Source: Sphingobium jiangsuense (GTDB taxonomy: Bacteria; Pseudomonadota; Alphaproteobacteria; Sphingomonadales; Sphingomonadaceae). From it: a stretch of DNA of 64,000 nt. Each line of letters begins with the position of its first letter. Position 1 is the stretch's first letter. Made by a program: the position numbers and the translations under genes. Shown here in pieces: positions 24,518 to 33,351 of the stretch. The stretch is taken from assembly GCF_014196495.1 (NCBI RefSeq), contig NZ_JACIDT010000007.1, forward strand, positions 174,315-238,314, written 5' to 3'. The notes under the pieces are model-generated. The model was not told the DNA's origin and did no database searches. It saw only the letters and a list, made by a program, of their open reading frames with translations.

Positions 24518-24632
24518 GGACTTCGTTTCTAGCGGCCAAGGGTTAGCAAATGGTTTGCCCCCTTTCGGGACAGTTCGCCGCCCCGATCGCCGGCCGCATC
24601 TGTTGCCCATTTACCATAGGATTTGAAAAATC

Positions 24633-24657
24633 GGCTCTTTTCCGTAACAAAAGAGCC
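24633..24657. promoter_or_regulatory. 9-bp perfect inverted repeat upstream of rpfF
   Basis: GGCTCTTTT (24633-24641) and AAAAGAGCC (24649-24657) around a 7-base loop, 116 bp before the rpfF ATG. On the minus strand the stem is followed by GATTTTT, like a terminator, yet no minus-strand gene ends here. It could be an operator or the terminator of an unannotated minus-strand transcript. Confidence 0.5.
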
Positions 24658-24772
24658 ACATCGCGCGGTGAAAATAGTTAAGGAAACTGGTTAAGGCTTG
24701 TCTACCATTGCGCTGCGGCGGGCTCCCATGCTCCCTTCGGCGCCGGGTCGGATTTCGAAAATCGGGGGTGAA

Positions 24773-25762
24773 ATGAACAAGGTAGACCTTGAAGCTCGCA
24801 CCATGGCGGACGAAGCGGCTCCGGCCGGCCGGGCCGTGGCCCGCGGCATCACCGATCTTTCCCGCGATTCCGGCCGCATAGCCCAGGTCGAGGACCTCTC
24901 CCCCGAAGACGAGGTGGAAAGCCGGCTGGGCCGCTCCAAGCTGTTCGACCTCGGCCAGATCGACGTGCAATGGGATGCCGACCTCGGAACGCTGTGGGCG
25001 TTCATCACCCCGCTCGACCGCCCCAACTACAATCTCGGCCTGCTGCGCGACACGATGGCGTGGCAGATGGAAACGCGCAAGGTGTTCGGCACCGGCGACA
25101 GCGAGCTGAAATATATGGTGCTCGGCTCCCGCTTCCCCGGCGTGTTCAATCTGGGCGGCGATCTGGAGATGTTCGCCCGCTGCATCGAAAATCAGGATCA
25201 TGAGACGCTGCGGCAGTACAGCCATCTGTGCGTGGAGATCGTCGACCGCGTCTGGCATTGCAACGACATGCCCGTCATCAACATCGCGCTGGCGCAGGGC
25301 GACGCGCTGGGCGGCGGGTTCGAGGCGATGATGTGCTTCGACGTCATCATCGCGGAACGGCAGGCGCGCTTCGGCCTGCCGGAGGTGCTGTTCGGCCTGT
25401 TTCCCGGCATGGGCGCCTATTCGATCCTCGCGCGCAAGCTGGGCCATGCGGTGGCCGAGCGCATGCTGCTCTCCGGCAAGATCTATACCGCCGAGGAGAT
25501 GTACGACATGGGCCTCATCACCGTGCTCGCCGATCCGGGCTGCGGCGAGGAGGTCGCGCGCGACTATATCCGCGCCAATAGCGGGCGGCACAGCGGCCAT
25601 GTGGGCATTTACCGCGCGGGCCGCCGGGTCGCGCCGATGCAGCTCGACGAATTGAAGGACATTGTCGACGGCTGGGTCGATGCCGCGATGAAGCTGACCG
25701 ACAAGGACCTGCGCATGATGCGCCGCCTCGCCACCGCCCAAACCCGCCTGCATCAGCGCTGA
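24773..25762 (+). CDS. rpfF: DSF (diffusible signal factor) synthase, RpfF-like crotonase
   Basis: This 329-residue crotonase-fold enzyme resembles RpfF, which makes the cis-2-unsaturated fatty acid signal DSF by dehydrating and hydrolysing a 3-hydroxyacyl-ACP. The two catalytic glutamates match in motif and spacing: Glu184 in GGGFEAMM and Glu204 in GLPEVLFGLFPGMGAYS, 20 apart as in Xanthomonas RpfF (141 and 161). GDALGGGFEA is almost identical to that family. The N-terminus is about 40 residues longer than Xanthomonas RpfF. ATG 24773 follows a GGGGGTGA ribosome site. It is convergent with a GGDEF-EAL gene, the usual output of DSF signalling. Confidence 0.85.
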   Translation: MNKVDLEARTMADEAAPAGRAVARGITDLSRDSGRIAQVEDLSPEDEVESRLGRSKLFDLGQIDVQWDADLGTLWAFITPLDRPNYNLGLLRDTMAWQMETRKVFGTGDSELKYMVLGSRFPGVFNLGGDLEMFARCIENQDHETLRQYSHLCVEIVDRVWHCNDMPVINIALAQGDALGGGFEAMMCFDVIIAERQARFGLPEVLFGLFPGMGAYSILARKLGHAVAERMLLSGKIYTAEEMYDMGLITVLADPGCGEEVARDYIRANSGRHSGHVGIYRAGRRVAPMQLDELKDIVDGWVDAAMKLTDKDLRMMRRLATAQTRLHQR

Positions 25763-25844
25763 AACGGGCGCGGGAAGCGCAGATTCCACCGCAGGATCGC
25801 CCGAAATGTGGTTCAGGTGGAGCCGAGAAGCGTGATATTCGAGC

Positions 25845-25925
25845 ATCGGAGCGCAGCGACCTAAAGGGTCGTGAGCACCGAAGCGCAGAATAGCGCGGTT
25901 CGCAGGCCCGCATGGGCCGCATTTC
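25845..25925. repeat. Composite intergenic repeat, copy B (30-bp core)
   Basis: The core at 25851-25880 is identical to 24254-24283 and 46154-46183. It is followed by AAGCGCAGAATAGCGCGGTT and a GCAGGCCCGCATGGGC segment. It lies between the convergent rpfF and GGDEF-EAL stops. Confidence 0.85.
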
Positions 25926-25933
25926 GGACGATC

Positions 25934-27928
25934 CTAGGCGCGGCGCGCGCGGGCTTGCCGCAACTCCGACGCCATCGCATCGCCGATCGTCATCCTGCGC
26001 GCGATCATCGCGTCGATGACCGGCCGGGGCTGGGCCATCGACATCAGGAAGCCCTGCACATTATGGATATGCGCATCGCGCGCATATTGCAGCTGCTCGG
26101 CGGTTTCGATGCCCTCGGCGACGATCTCCATGCCCAGCGCCTCGGCCAGATGGCCGACCGCGCTGACGATCGCCTGATCCTCCTTGCTCTCGGTGATGCA
26201 GCGCATGAAGCTGCGGTCGATCTTGATCCCGTCGAAGCGGTAGGAGCGCAGATAGCTGAGTGAGGAATAGCCGGTGCCGAAATCGTCGAGCACCAGCCGC
26301 AGGCCGATCTGCTGGAGCGCGCGCAGCATCTGGTGGGTCTGGCCGTCGTCGTGGAGGAAGATCGATTCGGTCACCTCCAGCTCCAGCCGCCGGGCGGACA
26401 GGCCGCTTTCCATCAGCGTCTCGATGACGGCGCGCGGCAGCTCCCCGAAGCGCAGCGAGGCGGGCGAGATGTTGATCGCCACCCGTATCTCCTCCGGCCA
26501 TTGCACCGCCGCGAAACAGGCCTGCCGCAGCACCCATTGGGTCAGCGGCTCGATCATCCCGATGCTCTCCGCGATCGGGATGAACTCGGCCGGGGACACC
26601 GCGCCCAGCGCCGGATGGTTCCAGCGCAACAGCCCCTCGCAAATATGGATGCGCCCCGACTTCACGTCGAAGATCGGCTGGAAATGCAGCTCCATCTGCC
26701 CTTCGGCGATGGCGCTGCGCAGGCCGCGCTCTATCTCGTGGATGCGGTGGAACCGCTCCTTCATCGACCAGGCGAACCCCATGACGCGGTTGCGGCCCTG
26801 CGCCTTGGCCTCGTAGAGGGCGAGGTCGGCATGCTGCATCAGCTCGTCGGCGTCGCGGCCGTCCTGCGGGCCGACGGCAAAGCCGATCGACGCGGAAATG
26901 GCGAGATGATGCGCGCCCACGTCGACGCCCTGCTCGAAACAGATGCGGACTTCCTCCGCCATCGCCTGCGCCTCGTCCCGGCCCGCGCCGGGGCACAGGA
27001 TGACGAACTCGTCGCCGCCGAAGCGGGCGATATGCCCCCGCCCTTCCAGCAGCGCCGAGAGCCGCTCCACCACCGTCACCAGCAACGCGTCGCCGACCAT
27101 ATGGCCGAGCGAATCGTTGATCTCCTTGAAGCGGTCGAGGTCCATCCACAGGATCGCCAGCGCGTCCTGCCCGTCCCGCCCCTCGCGGTTGTCGTCGAAC
27201 AGCTCGCGCAGGCGCATCTGCATCGCCATGCGGTTCTCCACCCCGGTCAGGCTGTCATAGCGGGCCAGCCGCTCATATTTGGCGGCGAGCAGGGATTTCT
27301 CCTTCTTGCCCCGCAACGCCTCGACAACGATATGGTGGGTGGTGCGGGTGATCTCCGCCATGGCGATCACCATGGTCGCCAGCACGATGGCGAGGATGCG
27401 ATAGCCGAAATTGCCGTCCAGCCACAATCCCAGCGCAGTGGGCAGCAGCGCGAGGCAGGTCTGCCCCACCGCGATCTTGATCCGCCCCGCATTGCGGCCG
27501 GATATGCCGGCGGCATAGCCCGTCGCCAGCGCGACCGACAGGATGTGGATCGCCGGATCGTCGAACCGCACCAGCGTGATGAACGCCAGCGCGCCCAGCA
27601 TGCCCGCATAGGCCCAGGCGCCCAGCTCATAGGCCATTTCCCACAGCCGATAGGTGCCGCCGCGTCCGCTTTTGAGCTTGCGATAATAGAAGATGGCGGA
27701 GGTGGTGCGCGCGACCGCGATCAGCGAGATGACGACGGTGAAGAGGATCATCACCGGATCGCGGGAAATATGCGCGATGGCGAGGCTCAGCAGCAGCCCG
27801 GCGAGCGCGCCGATGGCAAGCGAGGTGGGCGACGCATAAAGGCTTTCGACCAGCGCGCGGCGGAGGTCGGCTTGACGCACCTCTTCGCCGACTATGGCCT
27901 CCAGCACTTTTCTGCCCAGCTTGCGCAA
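25934..27928 (-). CDS. Membrane GGDEF-EAL protein (c-di-GMP turnover)
   Basis: This 664-residue protein has an N-terminal membrane domain with about six helices (roughly 33-195), then a GGDEF domain (RFGGDEFVI, 302-310) and an EAL domain. The EAL motif is EGLLRW (Glu431; Ala replaced by Gly, which keeps the ExLxR metal core), with DDFGTGYSSLSYLR, KIDRSFM and EIVAEGIET intact. So both diguanylate cyclase and phosphodiesterase activities are possible. No inhibitory RxxD site precedes GGDEF. It has no PAS domain, so it is not a close RpfR homologue. Being convergent with rpfF suggests, but does not prove, a DSF-c-di-GMP link. Confidence 0.92.
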   Translation of the reverse strand: MRKLGRKVLEAIVGEEVRQADLRRALVESLYASPTSLAIGALAGLLLSLAIAHISRDPVMILFTVVISLIAVARTTSAIFYYRKLKSGRGGTYRLWEMAYELGAWAYAGMLGALAFITLVRFDDPAIHILSVALATGYAAGISGRNAGRIKIAVGQTCLALLPTALGLWLDGNFGYRILAIVLATMVIAMAEITRTTHHIVVEALRGKKEKSLLAAKYERLARYDSLTGVENRMAMQMRLRELFDDNREGRDGQDALAILWMDLDRFKEINDSLGHMVGDALLVTVVERLSALLEGRGHIARFGGDEFVILCPGAGRDEAQAMAEEVRICFEQGVDVGAHHLAISASIGFAVGPQDGRDADELMQHADLALYEAKAQGRNRVMGFAWSMKERFHRIHEIERGLRSAIAEGQMELHFQPIFDVKSGRIHICEGLLRWNHPALGAVSPAEFIPIAESIGMIEPLTQWVLRQACFAAVQWPEEIRVAINISPASLRFGELPRAVIETLMESGLSARRLELEVTESIFLHDDGQTHQMLRALQQIGLRLVLDDFGTGYSSLSYLRSYRFDGIKIDRSFMRCITESKEDQAIVSAVGHLAEALGMEIVAEGIETAEQLQYARDAHIHNVQGFLMSMAQPRPVIDAMIARRMTIGDAMASELRQARARRA

Positions 27929-28047
27929 ACGGTCCTCCCCATTCGGCTGCGAAACTGGCGCAATTGCCTTTAAATTTCCTTAAGATTGTTTTTCGAACGA
28001 AAGCCGGAGGATATCCGCACGGCACGGGCGTCACCGCAATAGGGGCT

Positions 28048-28908
28048 TCAGCCCGATCGCCTCCCCGAATCCGGGCCGGCTTCCACCCGTTTTTCCAGCA
28101 GCAATTCGATATTGGGCGCGAACCAGCCGGGGCTGATGCCGAGCAGCGCCGCCACCCGGCTTACCGCACGCATTGCGAAGGAGGGCCGCCCATGCACGGC
28201 TGCCCGCGCCTCCAGCCAGCGGTCGCGCCCGATGGCCTCGAACCGGCCGGACAGGCCGTGTGCCAGCTGGAAAGGGCAGATGCCGCGCTGGAGCGACCGG
28301 CCCAGCAGCCTGTCCACCCCGCGCGGCAGATAGTTGACCAGCCAGCGCCGCGAATGAACCTCCCGTATCGCGGTGCGGCTCGCCGTGCCGCAGATCAGCA
28401 TTCTGCCGCCGGGGCGCAAAAGACGGTGCAGCTCCGCCAGCACGGCATCGAGCTGTTCCGGCTCGACATATTCCAGCACGCTGTTGGCCAGCACCATGTC
28501 GAAGGACGCGGACGGGAAAGGCAGGCCGCGCGTATCGGCGACGTGCAGCACGGTGGCGGCGGCATCCAGCCCGTGCCTGCGCAGGTTGGCGCGGGCGATG
28601 GCGGCGGCGTCCGCGCTGATATCCACCGCCGTCACCCGCCCGCCGAGCGCCGCGAGCACCACCGAGGACGCGCCGACATTGCACCCGAACTCCAATATGT
28701 CCCGCCCGCCGGGGTGGAGATCATAGGCCTGGAGCAGCAGCCGCAAATGCCGCCATTCATAATCGGCATAGCCGCCCACCCACAGATCGGACGGCTCCAT
28801 GCCCGCCTTGCGCGCCAGCGCCTCGAATTCCCGATGCGCCTGCGAGGCCGTGTCGGCAACAGGTTGCGCCGGATCATATCGGGCCGTCCGCCCCGGTTCC
28901 GCCCCCAA
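28048..28908 (-). CDS. Class I SAM-dependent methyltransferase
   Basis: This 286-residue protein has the SAM-binding motif ILEFGCNVGASSVVLAALGG near 90-110, an acidic end of strand 2 (VTAVDISADAA) and LPFPSASFDMVLANSVLEYVE with the typical post-motif pattern. The C-terminal third (PRGVDRLLGRSLQRGICPFQ) is basic and may bind the substrate. The substrate is unknown; ubiquinone, lipid or glycan modification are all possible. It sits alone between the GGDEF-EAL gene and queA. Confidence 0.82.
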   Translation of the reverse strand: MGAEPGRTARYDPAQPVADTASQAHREFEALARKAGMEPSDLWVGGYADYEWRHLRLLLQAYDLHPGGRDILEFGCNVGASSVVLAALGGRVTAVDISADAAAIARANLRRHGLDAAATVLHVADTRGLPFPSASFDMVLANSVLEYVEPEQLDAVLAELHRLLRPGGRMLICGTASRTAIREVHSRRWLVNYLPRGVDRLLGRSLQRGICPFQLAHGLSGRFEAIGRDRWLEARAAVHGRPSFAMRAVSRVAALLGISPGWFAPNIELLLEKRVEAGPDSGRRSG

Positions 28909-29086
28909 CCGCTTTCCCCCAAGTTGGTTTTCTCTTTAAAGCGAGCCAATATCCATAGAGGAAGGCCGCCTTTCTGTCACCTGCGGGACGGGGCATGCAA
29001 CAGGCTGAAAACAGGGAATTATATCCGCTTCAACATAATGAAACATTCCGGCAATCCGCCATACAGGAAGGCCGGAGGCGCGAGGT

Positions 29087-30142
29087 TCAGCCGCCCGGCA
29101 GCAGCAAGCTCGCGTCGCCATAGCTGTAGAAGCGATAGCCCTGCGCGATCGCATGGGCATAGGCCGCCTGCATCCGCTCCAGCCCCATCATCGCGCTGAC
29201 CAGCATGAACAGGGTGGAGCGCGGCAGGTGGAAATTGGTCATCAGCCCGTCGACCACGCGGAACGCATAGCCGGGCGTGATGAAGATGCGCGTCTCGCCG
29301 GTCCAGCCGCGCACCCGCGCGCTCTCCGCATCGGCCGCGCTTTCCAGCACCCGCAGCGAGGTGGTGCCGACCGCGATCACCCGGCCGCCGGATTCGCGCA
29401 CCGCGTTCAGCCGGTCCGCGACCGCCGCGTCGATGCTGCCCCATTCGGCATGCATGCGATGGTCCTTCGTGTCGCTGGCCTTGACCGGCAGGAAGGTCCC
29501 GGCGCCGACATGCAGCGTCACCTTCTCCACCGCCACGCCCGCCGCCTCCAGCCGGGCGATCAGGTCCGGCGTGAAATGCAGCGCGGCGGTCGGCGCGGCG
29601 ACGGCGCCGTCCTTCTGCGCGAACATCGTCTGATAATCCTCGCGGTCGCGCGCATCGACCGCGCGCTTGCCCGCGATATAGGGGGGCAGCGGCATGGTGC
29701 CCGCCCGGTCGAGCAGCAGTTCGACCGGCTCCTCGCCTTCGAAGAACAGGGTGTAGCCGCCTTCCTCGTCGCGCGCCTCGGCCAGCGCGATCACGCCCGC
29801 GCCGAAATCGATGCGGTCGCCGGGCCGCACCCGCTTGGCGTTGCGGACGAACGCCTGCCAGCGCCGCAGGTCGATCCGCTTGTGCAGCGTCGCGCCGACC
29901 CGCGCCTCGCCCCGCCGCCCTTCGAGCTGCGCCGGGATCACGCGCGTGTCGTTGAAGACGAGGCAATCGCCCGGCCGCAGCACGCCGGGCAGGTCGGCGA
30001 CATGGAGGTCGCGCATCACCCCCTGCCCCTCTTTCGGCCCCGCGCCTTCCAGCACCAGCAGGCGCGCGGCATCGCGCGGCACGGCAGGGCGCAGCGCGAT
30101 CCGCTCCGGCGGAAGATCGAAATCGAAAAGATCTACGTCCAT
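29087..30142 (-). CDS. queA: S-adenosylmethionine:tRNA ribosyltransferase-isomerase
   Basis: This 351-residue enzyme transfers the ribosyl part of SAM to preQ1-tRNA, giving epoxyqueuosine-tRNA. The start [19 protein letters not shown], the central [25 protein letters not shown] and [17 protein letters not shown] are diagnostic. Length and ends are normal. It is 35 bp from the cyclophilin gene on the same strand and probably in one operon with ppi and possibly coaD. Together with tgt it shows that queuosine synthesis is present; queC/D/E/F are not in this window. Confidence 0.96.
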   Translation of the reverse strand: MDVDLFDFDLPPERIALRPAVPRDAARLLVLEGAGPKEGQGVMRDLHVADLPGVLRPGDCLVFNDTRVIPAQLEGRRGEARVGATLHKRIDLRRWQAFVRNAKRVRPGDRIDFGAGVIALAEARDEEGGYTLFFEGEEPVELLLDRAGTMPLPPYIAGKRAVDARDREDYQTMFAQKDGAVAAPTAALHFTPDLIARLEAAGVAVEKVTLHVGAGTFLPVKASDTKDHRMHAEWGSIDAAVADRLNAVRESGGRVIAVGTTSLRVLESAADAESARVRGWTGETRIFITPGYAFRVVDGLMTNFHLPRSTLFMLVSAMMGLERMQAAYAHAIAQGYRFYSYGDASLLLPGG

Positions 30143-30176
30143 AGCCAGGAAAGGCCGGTCAACCGCGCGGGCGCAC

Positions 30177-30845
30177 TCAGCCGCCCCCGACCGCCTCCAT
30201 CGTCGCGCTCACGATGCGGGTGGGGTTGGCCGGCGGCTCGCCCTTGTCGATCAGGTCGACATAGTTCATGCCCTCGATCACCCGGCCGAACACCGTATAT
30301 TTGCGGTCGAGCTGCAGGCGCGGCATCAGCATGATGAAGAACTGGCTGTTGGCGCTGTCCTCGCTGGCGGCGCGGGCCATGGAAACCGCGCCGCGCACAT
30401 GCGGCAGGTCGTTGAACTCGGCCTTCAGGTCCGGCAGGTCGGATCCGCCGGTGCCGTCGCCCTGCGGGTCGCCGCCCTGCGCCATGAAGCCGTCGATCAC
30501 GCGGTGGAAGAGGAGGCCGTTATAGAAACCTCGCGCCGTCAGCTCCTTGATGCGCGCGACATGGTTGGGCGCGACATCCGGGCGCAGCTGGATCTTCACC
30601 GTGCCGCCGTTGCTCAGTTGCAGCACCCAGACATTGGCGGGATCGCGCGGAACCATCGCGGGCGGGGTCTTGGTCGGCCCGGCCTTTTCCAGCTCCTTCG
30701 CCTGCTCGCGGGCGCGGGCGGAGCGTTCCGCCTTCGCCATCTCGTCGGCCTGCCCCTGCCCCTGCGCATGGGCGACATTCACGACCGATGCCGCCGCCAA
30801 CAGCAGCAAGGCCATCAGGGAACGGAATAACAGGCTGAGCTTCAT
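30177..30845 (-). CDS. Periplasmic cyclophilin-type peptidyl-prolyl isomerase
   Basis: This 222-residue protein has a signal peptide ([15 protein letters not shown], cleavage near 26) followed by a charged alpha-helical linker (about 30-60) and a cyclophilin domain. The active-site signature is [22 protein letters not shown] (residues at the core include the catalytic Arg in FHRV) and [20 protein letters not shown]. It catalyses proline isomerisation in periplasmic proteins. It lies immediately upstream of queA on the minus strand. Confidence 0.9.
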   Translation of the reverse strand: MKLSLLFRSLMALLLLAAASVVNVAHAQGQGQADEMAKAERSARAREQAKELEKAGPTKTPPAMVPRDPANVWVLQLSNGGTVKIQLRPDVAPNHVARIKELTARGFYNGLLFHRVIDGFMAQGGDPQGDGTGGSDLPDLKAEFNDLPHVRGAVSMARAASEDSANSQFFIMLMPRLQLDRKYTVFGRVIEGMNYVDLIDKGEPPANPTRIVSATMEAVGGG

Positions 30846-30926
30846 GGTCTGGCGTTCTCCGAAACGAATCTTGCGCGCTTATGCGCGATAAAAGCCCGCG
30901 GCTGAACCGAAAATGAGCATCATCGC

Positions 30927-31454
30927 TTATGCCCCCGTTCCGGTGCGCGTTCCCTTGCGGCCGATGCTGTTCACGCGATGCTCCACTTCCTCGCGCACGC
31001 GGGGGCTGACGAAGCGGTGGATCGGCCCGCCATAGAGCGCGATTTCCTTGACCAGCCGCGACGCGATCGGTTGCAGCGACACGTCGGCCATCAGGAAAAC
31101 CGTCTCCACCTTGTCGTTGATCTGCTGGTTCATCCCCGCCATCTGATATTCATATTCGAAGTCCGCGACGGCCCGCAGGCCCCGGACGATGACGCTGGCC
31201 CCCTGCGCGGCGGCGAAATCCATCAGCAGGGAATCGAATGCGACCACGCCGATCGCATCGCCCAGATCCTCGCATTCGCGCCGCACGCTGGCAAGCCGCT
31301 CCTCCAGCGAGAACATCGGCGATTTGCTGGGGTTGGTCGTCACCCCGATGATGAGGCGATCGACCAGCTTCGCGCCGCGCCGGATGATATCCATATGGCC
31401 CAGCGTGATCGGGTCGAAGGTGCCGGGGTAAACGCCTATGCGTGGTCCGCTCAT
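30927..31454 (-). CDS. coaD: Phosphopantetheine adenylyltransferase
   Basis: This 175-residue enzyme makes dephospho-CoA from 4'-phosphopantetheine and ATP. The nucleotidyltransferase motif is YPGTFDPITLGHMDII, with RGLRAVADFEYEYQMAGMN and FVSPRVREEV also typical. The frame is open upstream; the ATG at 31454 follows the ispA stop by 4 bp and gives standard length. It is part of the xseB-ispA-coaD operon. Confidence 0.94.
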   Translation of the reverse strand: MSGPRIGVYPGTFDPITLGHMDIIRRGAKLVDRLIIGVTTNPSKSPMFSLEERLASVRRECEDLGDAIGVVAFDSLLMDFAAAQGASVIVRGLRAVADFEYEYQMAGMNQQINDKVETVFLMADVSLQPIASRLVKEIALYGGPIHRFVSPRVREEVEHRVNSIGRKGTRTGTGA

Positions 31455-31458
31455 GATT

Positions 31459-32376
31459 TCAGCGATCCCTTTCGATGACATAATCGGCGATCGCGCGCAG
31501 CAGGTCGGCCCGCGCGTCATAGCCGCGCAGATGCGCCTTCGCCTGATCGACCAGCATGCGCGCCTGCCGCCGCGCCTGTTCGACGCCGAGCAGCGACACG
31601 AAGGTCTGCTTGCCCGCCGCCGCATCCTTGCCCAGCGCCTTGCCCGCGAGCCCGGCATCGCCTTCCACGTCGAGCAGGTCGTCGGCGATCTGGAAGGCAA
31701 GGCCGATGTCGCGCGCATAGCCGTGCAGGCCCGTGCGCCCCTCCGGCGGCAGGCGCCCCATGACGGCGGCGGCCTCCACGCAGAAGCCGATGATCGCGCC
31801 GGTCTTGAGCTGTTGCAGCCGGGTGACGGTGGAAAGATCGAAGGCGGCGGTTTCGGCGGCGATGTCCATCATCTGCCCGCCCGCCATGCCGTGCGGCCCG
31901 CTCGCCCGCGCCATCAGGCGCAGCAGTTCGCAGCGCACGAACGGGTCCGGGTGGGTGCGCTCGTCCGCCAGTATCTCGAACGCCAGATCGTGCAGCCCGT
32001 CGCCCGCCAGGATCGCCGTCGCCTCGTCGAAGGCGAGGTGCACGGTGGGCTTGCCGTGGCGCAGGTCGTCGTCGTCCATCGCGGGCAGGTCGTCATGCAC
32101 CAGCGAATAGACATGGATGCATTCGACCGCCAGCCCGACGCGGATCATCTGTTCCCGGTCGAGCGAGAAGAGCTTGCCGGTCGCCCGGACCAGCAGCGGG
32201 CGCAGCCGCTTGCCGCCGCCCATCGCCGCATGGCGCATCGCCTCGAACAGGCGCCTGCGCGGGTCGTCGGGCACGGTGAGCAATATGTCGAACGCCGCGT
32301 CGATATCCTCGGCGATCGCCTGCATCGCGTCGCGAAGCATCGCGTTGCCGGTCATGGCGGCGTCCCGCACGGTCAT
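31459..32376 (-). CDS. ispA: Farnesyl diphosphate synthase
   Basis: This protein of about 305 residues is an all-trans prenyl diphosphate synthase. The first aspartate-rich motif is HDDLPAMDDDDLRHG and the second is FQIADDLLDVEGD. GGKRLRPLLV binds the diphosphate. The residues before the first motif (VYSLVH) fit a C15 synthase. Two starts are possible (32376 or 32355). It follows xseB by 7 bp, the common alpha/gamma-proteobacterial arrangement next to dxs; dxs itself is not in this window. Confidence 0.93.
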   Translation of the reverse strand: MTVRDAAMTGNAMLRDAMQAIAEDIDAAFDILLTVPDDPRRRLFEAMRHAAMGGGKRLRPLLVRATGKLFSLDREQMIRVGLAVECIHVYSLVHDDLPAMDDDDLRHGKPTVHLAFDEATAILAGDGLHDLAFEILADERTHPDPFVRCELLRLMARASGPHGMAGGQMMDIAAETAAFDLSTVTRLQQLKTGAIIGFCVEAAAVMGRLPPEGRTGLHGYARDIGLAFQIADDLLDVEGDAGLAGKALGKDAAAGKQTFVSLLGVEQARRQARMLVDQAKAHLRGYDARADLLRAIADYVIERDR

Positions 32377-32383
32377 CGCGGGT

Positions 32384-32647
32384 TCAATCGGCCCTGAAAG
32401 GCTGCACGCCGGACGGCGCGCCCGACGCATCGACGGTCAGCTTCTCGATCCGCGCCTCGGCATCGGCCAGCCTTTTCTGGCACTGGGCGCGCAACTGCTC
32501 GCCGCGCGTATAAAGGGCGATGGAATCATCGAGCGGCACGTCCCCGCGTTCCAGCTTCTGCACGATCATCTCCAGCTCGCGCAGCGCATCCTCGAAAGAA
32601 AGGCTGTCCAGCGCCGGGGCCGTGGAAGGATTTTGTTGCTCGATCAT
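32384..32647 (-). CDS. xseB: Exodeoxyribonuclease VII small subunit
   Basis: This 87-residue helical protein is the small subunit of exonuclease VII. Signature: LSFEDALRELEMIVQKLERG, VPLDDSIALYTRGEQLRAQC and RLADAEARIEKL. ATG 32647 is preferred over a longer open frame. It forms an operon with ispA. The large subunit xseA is elsewhere. Confidence 0.94.
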   Translation of the reverse strand: MIEQQNPSTAPALDSLSFEDALRELEMIVQKLERGDVPLDDSIALYTRGEQLRAQCQKRLADAEARIEKLTVDASGAPSGVQPFRAD

Positions 32648-32823
32648 GGATGCAGCTTTGGCCTCCGACCGCCCGTGGGTCAAGTGCCCCGGCCCGGCGG
32701 GGCGCAAAAAACCGCTCTCGCCCACCCCGGCGCCGGCCCGTCCGAATATTGTAAAAATTCGTTGGCAAGGGGCAGTTTAAGCATTGACGGCCGATGCTGC
32801 GACTGCACATAAGGGGGACCGCT

Positions 32824-33207
32824 ATGAAACCTTACCTATCGTTGATCGCCCTCCCCACGCTGCTCGCCCTTGCGGCTTGCGGCAACAATGAACCCGAAGT
32901 CGTCGGCGGCGGCCCTGCCGACCCGATGGCGGACCAGCTCAACAACGCCGCGCCGGTGGAACTCCCGCCGATGGTGAAGAAGAGCAAGACCTATCGCTGC
33001 AAGGACAGTTCACTGGTCTATGTCGACTATATGTCCGACGACAAGACCGTGATGCTGCGCACCGAGAAGGAAGGCGTCGCCACCAAGCTGACCGCGGACG
33101 AAACCGGCACCACCTTCAAGGCCGACGGCGGCTGGTCGCTGACCGGCCCGGAAGCCGAAGTGACGGTCGAAATGCCCGGCAAGGGCTCGCAGAGCTGCAA
33201 GGCCTGA
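32824..33207 (+). CDS. MliC-like periplasmic lipoprotein
   Basis: This 127-residue protein has a lipoprotein signal peptide with lipobox LAAC (Cys20). The mature domain begins at about residue 55 with KTYRCKDSSLVYVDYMSDDK, continues as beta strands, and ends with a cysteine in SQSCKA. That is the layout of MliC-type inhibitors of C-type lysozyme, with a disulphide between the two cysteines. Similarity to MliC is by layout and key positions only, so inhibition of lysozyme is inference. It stands alone and has its own terminator. Confidence 0.7.
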   Translation: MKPYLSLIALPTLLALAACGNNEPEVVGGGPADPMADQLNNAAPVELPPMVKKSKTYRCKDSSLVYVDYMSDDKTVMLRTEKEGVATKLTADETGTTFKADGGWSLTGPEAEVTVEMPGKGSQSCKA

Positions 33208-33242
33208 CCTCCTATCCCCTTTCAACCCTTTTATCTCCTGCC

Positions 33243-33268
33243 GGGCCGGATGAGCGATCATCCGGCCC
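33243..33268 (+). terminator. Terminator after the MliC-like lipoprotein gene
   Basis: GGGCCGGATGA-GCGA-TCATCCGGCCC, a perfect 11-bp stem with a tetraloop, 36 bp after the stop, followed by ATTTCAT. Confidence 0.75.
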
Positions 33269-33281
33269 ATTTCATGTCCGC

Positions 33282-33298
33282 GTTCCATTAATTGGAAC
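33282..33298. promoter_or_regulatory. Small inverted repeat upstream of purL
   Basis: GTTCCA (33282-33287) and TGGAAC (33293-33298) around TTAAT, centred 62 bp before the purL ATG. It could be an operator within the purL promoter; no binding protein is inferred. Confidence 0.3.
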
Positions 33299-33351
33299 CG
33301 GCGCATGAAAAGCTGTTTCAACCCGCGCGCAAATTTCCTATGGGCGGTCGC

